Below are positions 11,101-23,100 of a stretch of 64,000 nucleotides of DNA, piece after piece. The first letter of the stretch is position 1. Each line of letters starts with the position of its first letter. The notes below the pieces were generated by a model that was given only the letters and a program-made list of their open reading frames with translations, was not told where the DNA came from and did not search any database. The DNA is from Xanthostigma xanthostigma (lineage: Eukaryota; Arthropoda; Insecta; Raphidioptera; Raphidiidae), in the NCBI GenBank assembly GCA_963575645.1, contig OY754465.1:34483501-34547500 (forward strand). Reading direction: 5' to 3'. Both the position numbers and the translations under genes were made by a program.

Positions 11101-14100
11101 AATCGAAAACAAGAATTGTCTAAAATTAAATTTTAGCGTTAACGAATCGAACTTTCTGAGCTTTTTTCGTCGAAAAATATCAAAGGAAAAGTTGTTTACT
11201 AGTCTATTGTGGAGGCCCCGGGGCTGCAGCCTCGGTTGCCCATCCCTAAATCCGGCCCTGCAGGAGCTCTATGGAGTATACGTTGTGAGAGGACTGAGCT
11301 ATACATCAAAGCCATAAAAATGTCTGTAACGCGTGACGCGCTATCCTGTGCTCTTGCGTGGAGGCCTGGCAATTGACATGAGGTGTACGGGCTACATCTG
11401 GTTTTAAATAAAGTAAAAAGTCAGCTAGCAATTTCCAAACCCTTCTAATACAGGCAGCGAACCTAGGATAAAATAAAAAATTTAATCCCTTAATGAATTC
11501 CTTAAAATACATTAATAAAGTTTATGTTAAAGCGCGAAACGCTGCAGGTAATGGCTAGTCTAATATATATATTTAAAAAGTACTCGTAAGCTTAGGTGGC
11601 GGTCGATCCTAAATTTCATCATCAGTGGTCGAGTGGTTCGTAATTTGATGTCGGTACAGGCAAACAAAAATACTTTTCTGGTCTAGAATACAAAATACCC
11701 AAAAAATCTGCCAATAAAAACTGAAATGCAAGCAGACGTCCCATAACTATTTTATATGTTTGTATTGATGCTATAAATAGACCGTCATTTGTTAGATACT
11801 TGACGGGCGATCAGTTCTCGAGTGAATCGTCTACAGAAGCTTATGTTCGTTGTCTACGAATGGGCTGTCGATGTATCGAACTGGATTGTTGGGACGGACC
11901 GGACGGTATGCCTTTTATATTCCACGGTCACACGCTAACGTCGAAAATAAAATTTTTGGACGTAATTAAAACAATCAAAGAAAATGCATTTTTCACATCG
12001 AAATTTCCAGTTATATTATCGATCGAGGATAATTGTTCACTGCCACAGCAAAGAAAAATGGCCCAGGCTATGCAGGTAAATGAACTTGTTTAATTTTAAA
12101 TTTATAATGTTTTTGCTTGAATGTAAATCCAATTGAATCAGTCCATTTTTCAAGCGCTCCAAAAGGCGTCATTTATTAGTCACATTTAAAATAAATTTCA
12201 TAAGTTATGTCATTACCGCCCACGTGACAATATAGCATTAGGCTACTCAGTTTAGAATGAAAAAAATTAAATGCAGAAAAATTAAATTTTACACGTGAAT
12301 CAAAATCGATTTTTATAGAACTGTAGTTGTACAAAACTTATGGTATTTACGTCAAATGTGGCAAATAAATGACACTGAAAAAGTCCAAATAGAGGACGAA
12401 ATGTGGACGATTAAAAAATAAGTCGTTTTGATAAACTGATCAACTTCACAATAACTAAAGGCCGCTGCACACGAGACTAGAAACGCTGCTAGATTCCTTG
12501 CTAGATTTGCCTACTAGTTTTCTAGCGTTGGTTTTCTTGTTTCTCGATTACTGTAAAGTGCTCACTTCACACGAGACTATTTTTCAAGCTTGTTTTGTGG
12601 ATAGATCTGATGCGCGCGTAGTGACAGTTCGAATATAAACACAGAGCAAAACGTGTCTGTTGTCTGACTCTGAGCAGAATGACGCCGTGTTGGTTTGTGG
12701 GCATTTGTTCAAGTGCTCACGTGACAAGATACTGCTTCCTAATTGGTTCTTGCTCATATCTAGCAGGGAAAATAGCCCCTGTTCTAATTTTAAAACCTAT
12801 CTTCTTGTGAGCTAGCAGGCCAGCCCGCAGTGACGTCATTTCTAGCTTCGTACCCAGTCTAGCGGCTAGCAGAACTAGCAGCGTTTCTAGCCTTGTGTGC
12901 AGCGGTCTTAATACCCGATAATGGACAAGAACCGTCTTAAGATAACAAAATATCTAGTAGGTACAGTTCCTATCAGCACCTAAATCGCGCAGACGAGCTG
13001 CGCAGGTTGTATTACATTACAAAGCGATATATTTAACTATGGTCACAATATGTTATTATCAATGTCTTTGGAATATTCAAAATGTTGCACTTTATTCCGA
13101 GTTGCAACCATAAATGCAATTTTATGCTTGTTTAAAAAATCAGACAAATCTTCAAACATTATTTTATTTTTTTGTAGGAAATGTTTGGAGATATGCTATT
13201 AGTACAAGCTGTGGATAAGAATGAGAAATGTCTTCCATCACCTCAACAACTTCAACGAAAAATAATATTGAAACATAAGAAACTTCCTGAAGGCCAAGAT
13301 GAAACTTCTCTTTGGGCCAGACATGATGATCCTAGAGACATGGATTTACGTAACACTGTAAAAAATGGGATAATGTATTTAGAAGATCCGGTCGACAAAG
13401 AATGGAATCCGTTTTTCTTTGTCCTGACTCAAAATAAATTAACTTACACTACCGTATCAGATTCGTATCGTAATAATCAGGTAAGATTGAGGAGAAGTTA
13501 ATAGTGCGTTTAACGTTCTGTGAGTGTTTTGCGAAGGGTCAAGACTTTTCGAAAACACAGTAATAAATAGCGAGGTTCTAGACAAGCGCGTCAGACTAAC
13601 TCTTGGGAACCAAATATTTGATGACCCTGAAATATAACAGATTCGTCACAAATGGCGGGAGCGATTTCTCATGAAGGCCTAAGACTAGGTTGAGATGTCG
13701 GGAATGTACAATGGGCTCTTCCAGACCTGAGTGCAGCGGGAATTTTTTCTCGCCCGCAATTTCTTCTATTCTGTCTCTCTATACTGATGAATCCTGCGAG
13801 AGTTTATTTTATAATTTTTAATGTATAATGGTGGTGTGAAAATGTTTTCGTTGTAGGAATCGGACAGAGAAGACGATGAAGAAGAGTTCAGCTTTCCGAG
13901 ATTGCGTGACGACGTTCCAAATGACGAACTTCATTATAGTGAAAAATGGTTCCACGGTCGATTAATAGGCGGTCGAAACGAAGCTGAAGATCTACTTAAG
14001 GCGTACTCAAACTTGGGAGACGGTACTTTTCTCGTACGTGAAAGTGTTACGTTTGTGGGAGATTATTGTCTATCATTTTGGAGGCAAGGAAAAGTTAATC

Positions 14101-17100
14101 ATTGTCGAATAAAACACAAACAGGAAAAAGGACAGACAAAATTCTATCTGATCGAAGCAAACTGTTTCGACAGTTTATACAGTTTAATAACGCATTATAG
14201 ACAGCATCCGTTGCGTAGCCACGAGTTCGTAATAACTTTGCAAGAACCTGTTCCTCAACCGAATAAACACGAAGAGGAACCGTGGTATCATCCTCAGGTA
14301 TCGAGGATGCAGGCTGAAAAGATGTTAGGAAGAGTGCCCACAAACGGTGCTTTTCTTGTAAGACCGAGCGAAAGGGATTCAAATACATACGCCATTTCTT
14401 TCAGGTATGGAATATTCATACTTGATATGCAAAGACAGTGTTTGTCCACAAACTGTTTTCGAATATTTTTCTAATTTATTCATTATCCATATTTGATACG
14501 AGATCAGCAATACGTCCTTAACTAAATACATTCTGCTTGCATTCGGATACCGAAATTTTTCGACTGTATTCGAATATTTTATCCGATCTTGTATCCGTTG
14601 TCCATATTTGATACAAAAATCAACATTGTATCCGTATTAAAATACATTTAGCCTGCATTCGGTTACCGAAAATTTCTGGATATATTGACTTTATTTGAAT
14701 ATTTTTCTGATGTTGTATCTATTATCCATTTCTGATATGAAATCAGCAATGTATCCATATACAAAACAATTAGCCTGTATTTGGATACTGGAAGTATCCA
14801 AGTAATATATCTAGATATATCAACTGTATTTTTACCTAATGTAAAATTCGTTCTCGCACGATGTGAATAACAGTTACAAATATACTTTAAACATGAGAAA
14901 GATTGATTGTTTGAAAGTGTCCCTGCAGAATAAATGTTAACTTAGCCGCCGCAATACTTGGAGATTCGGGCATTTTTTCAAAATAAATTTTTCTTATATA
15001 ACATTATATCAACGGATATGTCTTAACAATAACGATAGCAAACTTTTGCTAAATATAATTGAAAATTAAAATAATTATAATTATTTACTTAGGGCTGATA
15101 ATAGAATAAAACATTGTCGTATTCGTGTCGATGGGAGATTATACACAATCGGTACCGTCCAGTTTGAAAGTCTTGTCGAACTCGTCAATTACTACAAAGA
15201 GTATGCATTGTATCGGAAAGTGAAACTAAGCTACCCAATAAGTGAAGACATTATTAGAAATATTTCACAGGCAAGTTTTCTTTTACAGACATATTTCAGT
15301 TCGGTTTTTAAATTGATCCCTGAAGTAATGAGAACAAACTTTTCATTTTAGGACGTAGAAGGAACTGTGTACGGGACTCCTGGTTATATGGACCCATCGA
15401 GTTTTTCGACAAGAGTAAGTTTGTTTTGTTTTTAATGTTTCGTGCAACACGGAACACTTATGGAATCACTTCGGTGTTCGTTCGTCCGTCTGTCTCAGCC
15501 GATTTTTTATAACAAATAAATAGTAAAGTCTATAAACTTAAATTGAATAAAGTCCATACAGAGATTTACCAAATACCGCAATGAATTGTACCCATATGTT
15601 AAAGACAGATAACAATGAAACCACTCCAGTATGGCTGACTGTCAGAAAATGATATTTTGAAGTCTTACATGTTCCCAGTAACATTTATTTTAGGTTGCAG
15701 TTCAAAAAATAGCAACAATTACATTTACACAATTTTAAATGTGTATAATTTGAATAATTTAAGTATTTTGAACATGAAAATGTTTATCTGTCATTGATAT
15801 TTACTTTTGAACTTGTTGCCTCAAAATGGTGGACGCTCCTTTGTCAATTTAAAGACTTGAATGCAAGCGACCACCACGTTTTTTGCCAGTTCTGATTCAC
15901 AGCTTTATAATGTGACACGGTTGTGTCGATAGTATAATTCACGATCGTTATAGAAATTCGCTGACAAACATCAGTGAAGACAGTCGAGTAATTTCAATGT
16001 TTGTTCCTTTAAGTTGTGGAATCAATAAAGAAACGAATGCTTATAGAGATATCCGTGTCACTTGTTTTTAATGAATTCCAGATAACTGTGAAGGCATTGT
16101 ATGACTATCGAGCGCAAGGATCTGATGAATTGTCTTTTTGCAAACACGCTGTCATCACAAATGTGAAATGTGTCAGCACTGGATGGTGGCAGGGTGATTA
16201 TGGCGGAAAACGACAAAATTGGTTTCCAGCAAATTATGTAGAAGAAATTGAACCTCAAGAGAACAATGATGAAAACGTACGTCCGTTTTTTAAAGACATT
16301 TTTATTAATGCTATCTAATCTAATAGTGCTAACACACGGTCGAACTTGGTCCGGTCCGACAACGGACATGGTACGGCGGATCTTGCAACAGACGACCGAA
16401 TCTGTTCCCATCGAACCGGGTGGACACGCAGACTACTGTACAGACGAACAGATTTGGTACAGAGCGGACCAGATCCGTTGTCCGCTTCGAACCAAGTTCG
16501 ACCGTCTGTTAGTACTATTACGTTAACGAGGATATATTTCTTTGCTATTATCACGCTAATAACATCATTGAGGTAGTTGTGGCGCCACGCTCAGGGACGT
16601 ATTTACGACATGGCGAAAAGGGTATTCACCCGAATAGGCAAAAATGAGAGGCCGACACAGCCGCACCGTTGACCGGCTGCCACCACTGAGCGGCGTGATA
16701 ATGGTATGCCATTTTAAGGTCGCTTCACTCAGACAGCAAACTTTATACTTGTCAAAATCGTCTTCATTCCATCCTTGATACTGTATCTGCTAATTCCATT
16801 TTTTTTTTACTTCTTATTTTTGGTGGTTAATAATCAGAAACAATGTATGTGCAAATCGTCTTTACCCAGGGCGTAAATTTTATAAAATTAGTCCTCCCCC
16901 ACAGCATTTACTGTAATATATGGATATTTGCGAATGCGACGAGAATTTTTGATTTCCGTTTGTGATTTCATTGACAGATTGATGTCAGCCTAATAACAAT
17001 GGAAAAATATTTTTACGTTTATCGAAAATCTAAATGTTTTCTTCAAATAAATAAAATTGTCGACCAATTTTTCTCAGACCGTATATTGACAAAAAATAAT

Positions 17101-20100
17101 AAAAATACAAATCAATATAACAAAAGATGACGTTTCGATCCGGATTTGTATCTTCTTCAGAAATATCTAAAAAATATAAAAATTAATTAGTATTAATACT
17201 AATTAATTTTTATATTTTTTAGATATTATATATAAATATAAAAATTAATTAGTATTAATACTAATTAATTTTTATATTTTTTAGATATTTCTGAAGAAGA
17301 TCCAAATCCGGATCGAAACGTCATCTTTTGTTATATTGATTTGTATTTTTATTATTTTTTGTCAATATATGGTCTGAGAAAAATTGGTTGACAATTTTAT
17401 TTATTTGAAGAGTTCTATTCAGACGTTAATCAAAGATCTAAATGTTTTCTCTTATTTATTTTTATAAACTTATTATAGCGAAACTCGACTGATTCATTGT
17501 TACTCGGAAATCTTACGAAAGGCAGTGTCGATATAAATGGCGCAATCGTTAGTTTGTGCGTCAACAGTAGACCCGGCTTAGAATGGTTGTTGCGCATTGA
17601 AAATGGAGCCATGTGTACACCATTCGAAGCTGCGTTGCCGACAGAACATGAGGTTGGTGTTTTTTTTTTTATCAGTAAATCTTTTGCTGTTTCCTTCGAC
17701 CGTTTAACTATAGACAAACTAAGCTAACTTCACACTTATTGACAAGACCTCCAGGGTTATATGATGTTCCGCTAGCGGCCGAGCTAAGAACTAAAACCTT
17801 TAAATATGTTGATACGGGAACGGCATGTAGACAGCGGTTGGTAATTATTGTCCATTCTTAAATTTTTAAACGTCAAGTTATTGACATTTTTGATGCAAAT
17901 TTTAAGATCACTAAATACCGACTTACAACGTTACAACCCACATAAATTTTAAAGAAAATCTGATTTTCAAAAAATCCTCAATTACTAAACAGTAGCCAAA
18001 ATAACCAGACCTGGCTTCTCACACTGAAAAAACAGACTATAGGTATTACTTCTTTACTGGTATAAGTTATTTGAATTTCCCGCTTTTCTGAAACGTATTA
18101 ATTTTATGCAAATCTACTAGAAAGGAAAACCAATAAATTTCGAGCCGAACTCGCGTGTTTTTTCATTGAATGTATGGAACCCTAAAAAAGGTTTTATTGT
18201 TTGTATGTTTCTTTCTCTGTTTAAAAGCCACTTCTTTCCGGCTTATATTTTATTCTGCTACAGCGAAAAGGGGATCAGCAGTGAGCAAAATTGTAAACCA
18301 AAATCTGTTCAGGCGAAGCCAGGCCGAAAAGCTAAGTAAATGATAAAGTGACTTCATTTTTTTTAACAGGCTATAGACTGGAAATGTCACATTGACGATA
18401 CGGCGTTAAAAGCGAATGCAAGAGAAACTCAACACAAAGAAATGGAACGTGCGTGGCGTATAGCGAAAGAAATATCAGACTTAATTGTTTACTGTAGATC
18501 TGTTGCATTTAATATTGAAAGAGCGCAACGTGATCCACCTGTCTTCCAAGAAATGTCTTCGTTTTCGGAAACTAAAGCTGAAAAAATTATATGCCAACAA
18601 GAAAACAAATTCTTTTTAAAATATCACAGGGTAAGAATTTGATATTATTTTTTGGTAACCACTGTTGAACTAAAGGCAGTAATGGCCGAACGAGTAACTA
18701 TTGGTTAAATAAACCATAAACAAATTTCTTTAACCAATAGTTACCCATTCGGCAGGCCCTGCTCCAGGGCAGTTCTCGATTCCGAAAACGCTATAAGATT
18801 GTGAGACAGTCACGTTGTATTTTTTTTTTTTTTTGACGTGGGCTGCTCTTGTGTTTTATTATTTTTTTTAATGGAATTTTATATTTATAATTCTAAAAAA
18901 TACCGTGTAAGTAAATAATTACGAAAATTTCATTCTGTTTCACAATCTGGCTGTCTTCAAAATCTTAAAATGCCAGTAGCCATGTTTTATTGGCTATGTG
19001 CAAGGAGGCGGAGAGAGACAGAGTGAGAGTACTAGGGGAAACTTCAAACTCAAATTTACCGTCAGTCAGTGAGCACTGTTTAATAAAAGTGAAAATAGTT
19101 ATGATTTTATAAAGTTTTTTAATTACAAAGAAAACATGGGCAAAACTAGGCGATCTGGAAATGTTTTTTGTGTCGGGGCTGTTGTGCTGATGGCGATTTA
19201 AGTGAAATAAAGATTATTGGCGCCATAACTTGACGTTACGCTGTCAGTAAGTTTGTTCCAAGCAGCCAGCAAACGGTAATGATGCCGTCACCCACGTGCG
19301 CAGTAGCTAAAACGTTCCAAAATCACCACAAACAGCTTCGTTTTAGCTACTGCGCACGCTGGTGACGGTTTCGTTACCGTTTGCTGGCTGCTTGGAACAA
19401 ACTTATAGTGTAAACAAATTAATTATTTATATATTGTAAGCCATAATCGAAAGCCAAAAAATACCCAAAATAAATAATTCTCACGTACCTTTTATGTTGT
19501 GCTATTTATATTGTTAGGCCAAGCTGTAGAGCATTTTTGCATGACATAAAGACTAGTAGCAAACCGATTGTGCGATGATATAAAAGATAATAATCAGATG
19601 AATAGGCATATGTTTTTCACTCGAGTTTCCGGTCCATTAGTTAGTTATCAACAGTTTATTGCAAAAAAAACGCAATTTTTGTCTTTTTTTGCTTGTAACT
19701 TTGAAACTAATGGAGCAATCGGAATGACCCAATGAAATGGTTTGTAGAGAATGTAAATATCTACAGAATGAGAGGTCGAATGTCTTAAATTTATAGCTCC
19801 GTCATTTTTTGAGCTGGAGCGCTAAACTTTTGAGAGAAATTAGGGATTATAATGTTCTTTATATGTGCCAAAGGTGGGTGCTGTCGGATTACTAATTTTC
19901 GCGAAATCGCGATTGAAAGTTTGCTGTGCGCTTTTTTCCGGCAGGCCTGTATGCGTTACCGTAAGTCCGATAATAATTTCAAAAAAAGTTTTGAAAAGTT
20001 GACATCATGCACTACAAAACGTAGATTTCAGTTTTTCGATCAGATGCCTGGAAGCATGCTAAAAACACTCGTAAAGTTCGCGAAAAACGGCCGAGCGCGT

Positions 20101-23100
20101 GCTCGCAGTCGAGTGGTGGTGGAAGGAGCAGCGGCGGAGAAGCGTATATATAGTAATAGCGCGCGCGGCGCGCACGTTATTTATATTCCCCCACCACTCG
20201 ACTGAGAGGGTGCGTTTCGGCCGTTTTTCACGAACTTTACGAGTGTTTTTAGCATGCTTCCAGACATCTGATCGAAAAACTTATTTAATTAGATGCTTAT
20301 AACGACACTGTACTTCTCCCATAATAAAATAATTGACATGATCTTCGATGCTACAAAATAATGTCATTCACAATTGTAGAGTAGCGTAGATAACCAAAGT
20401 GGACGAAAAATGCACCCTGTATTACATGTTATAAATTTGTTAAAATCTGTAGGTGAAAAAATATATGATTACTAGCGGACCCGGCGAACTTCGTACCGCC
20501 TAACAGTATAATATATATATATAGCGGCCCTGTACGTGCTTCGCTACGTATAAAGTGAAATAATAAAACAATTTAATTGGAACATCTATCTATCTATTTT
20601 ATTTATTTTAAAATATACATGGACGTATATGTGCGTATGTCGAGCACTCCGGCTGCGCCGTCGTGCCCGGTGCAAAAGAACGAATGGTGAAGGAAGAAAA
20701 AAAATTTAGGGGTGGACTACCCCTAACATTTAGGGGGATGAAAAATAGATGTTGGCGAAGTGACACCTGTAGACATCTGGCGGGGATAACTAATTAAATG
20801 ACGATTGATCAGTTTTCGACCGGAGAGGAAAAATGATTAAATTACTAAAATGGCTATTAAAAAATAAGGGTTGATCGTAGAAGGGTGAAAATTGAGGATT
20901 GTATGTATTTTTGTATGTTGTATCATAAAAAAATAGAAATTAAAAATTTTGTCTAAAAAATAAAAAAAAATTTAGGGGTGGACTACCCCTAACATTTAGG
21001 GGGATGAAAAATAGATGTTGGCGAAGTGACACCTGTAGACATCTGGCGGGGATAACTAATTAAATGACGATTGATCAGTTTTCGACCGGAGAGGAAAAAT
21101 GATTAAATTACTAAAATGGCTATTAAACAATAAGGGTTGATCATAGAAGGGTGAAAATTGAGGATTGTATGTATTTTTGTATGTTGTATCATAAAAAAAT
21201 AGAAATTAAAAATTTTGTCTAAAAAATAAAAAAAAAAATTTAGGGGTGGACTACCCCTAACATTTAGGGGGATGAAAAATAGATGTTGGTCGATTCTCAT
21301 AGATACCGGATAAGCACAAAAAATTTCATCAAAATCGGTCAAGCCGTTTCGGAGGAGTATGGCAACAAAAACTGTGACACGAGAATTTTATATATTAGAT
21401 TTAACGGCCAATTGACAGTTGAAATTCATTTTTCAAAAAAGATTTTTCAGAGATGATAATTTTTTTAGTATCTATAGGCTGTGTGCACGAAGCCTACTAG
21501 CGCCGTTAGTGGGTAATAGAGAATTATTGAACTCACTTTTTATGAAAATCGCGACATGTTTTTATGATGATAAGAAAAAAACGTTAGTTGGCTATGACGT
21601 AACAAAAAAAATGTAATGAGGAAAATTGATGTTAATTTGTTTACACTGACAGCGGAACGTCAAATTAGGGCGCCAATAGTCTTTATTTTACTTAAATCGT
21701 CATCAGCACAACAGCCCGGAACACAGCAAGCATTTCCAAATCGCTTAGTTTTCCCATGTTTTCTTTGTAATTAAAAAACTTCATAAAATTATAACTATTT
21801 TCGCTTTTAATAAATATTGCTCATTGACATACGGAAAATTTGAGTTTGAAGTTTCTCCTAGTGCTCACCACAAACGCTCGCATCGAAAAATTTGTAACTC
21901 CGCCTCCTTGCACATAGCCCATAGACACGATTTTTTTTTTAAATTCGTATCCATGGTTTTAAAATATAAACAGCCTTATGTATGATTTGAAAAAATTCTG
22001 TCAAAAATTAAAAAAACATTGATTTATAAACCATTGTGCGAGTCATTAGGATCAGTTTTTCTGACAATTATATTGACAAAAATATATAATTATAATTCAA
22101 TAAATTTATTGAATTATAATTATATATTGTCAATATAATTGTTAGAAAAATTGGTCGATAATTTATTTATTGAAGAGTACTAATCAGACGTTAATCAAAG
22201 ATTCAAATATCTAAATGTTTATTACTAGTCATTATACACGTCATTGCACACGTTAGTAGAAATTTTATTTTATTTTTATTGACAAAATATGTCAGTAATT
22301 TTAAAGTTGAAAAGATCTTTGATGAATAATAAATTGTCTTAAATTATTAAAATGAATTCGTTTCCATGATTTTGTTTAAAATGTGAAACAGACTAAAAAA
22401 ACCTTACCACAACTACCTACTTATTTGGTTTTTTACATTTATTTTAGAAATTTATTTGTGCCGTTGTTTATGTGGCGTTTCTATGGTTTGAAGCAAACTA
22501 GGAATTGTCGTCACGGAAAACTGTAAATTATCACATTCGTCAAAAATAAAAAAAAAAACACACATTGGTGGTTTTTAGGATTCCGTACCCGAAGGGTGCT
22601 CAATGGGACCCTATTACTAAGCCTCCGCTGTCCGTCCGTCTGTCTGTCAGCGGGCTGTATCTCAAGAACCGTAAGGGTAGAGAGTTGAAATTTTCACAGA
22701 GTGTGTATTTCTATTGCCGCTAGAACAGGAAATAATTAAAAACCCCCCCAAAACTCCCAAAAGAGGAGCAAACTAAGTTTTTTGCTCTTAATTCGCTGAC
22801 TAGCGGCATAGAAGGCTTCGTACACACACCCTATACGTCTATGAGCAGTGTATCTTTTGCGATATCATAGAGTAACAACCGCGGTTAATAATTTCAATTA
22901 TTGAAACATTTCAGTCACAATTTAGCAGAGTGTATCCGAAAGGCCAAAGAATTGATTCCTCAAATTATAATCCGATCTCGTTGTGGAATTCTGGTTGTCA
23001 GATGGTAGCACTGAATTACCAAACACCAGATAGACATATGCAGCTTAATCAAGCCAAGTTTAGAGACAACGGGCGATGCGGTTATTTACTTAAACCGGAG

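Larger units (their letters stand above)
17043..17436. mobile_element. Penelope-like palindrome with 14-bp target duplication
   Basis: Inverted arms start AAATAAATAAAATTGTCGAC and meet in an AT-rich centre that contains a local duplication. The right side extends one-sidedly into GAAGAGTTCTATTCAGACG. The unit is flanked by TCTAAATGTTTTCT at 17029-17042 and 17437-17450. The same ends occur at 32278-32746, 37459-37675 and at the GIY-YIG-bearing fragment 56941-57583, which links it to Penelope-like retroelements. Confidence 0.82.
18992..21920. repeat. Large composite inverted-repeat structure in PLCG intron
   Basis: The left arm (about 18992-19248, continuing at 19406-19430) is repeated inverted at about 21630-21920: GGCTATGTGCAAGGAGGCGG against CCGCCTCCTTGCACATAGCC-like sequence, and GGCGCCATAACTTGACGTTA against the inverse near 21650-21685. 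Between the arms lie two further palindromes and a retroelement-like segment listed separately. The structure fills most of the 4.3-kb intron between the two Y-box exons of the downstream PLCG gene. Confidence 0.75.
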
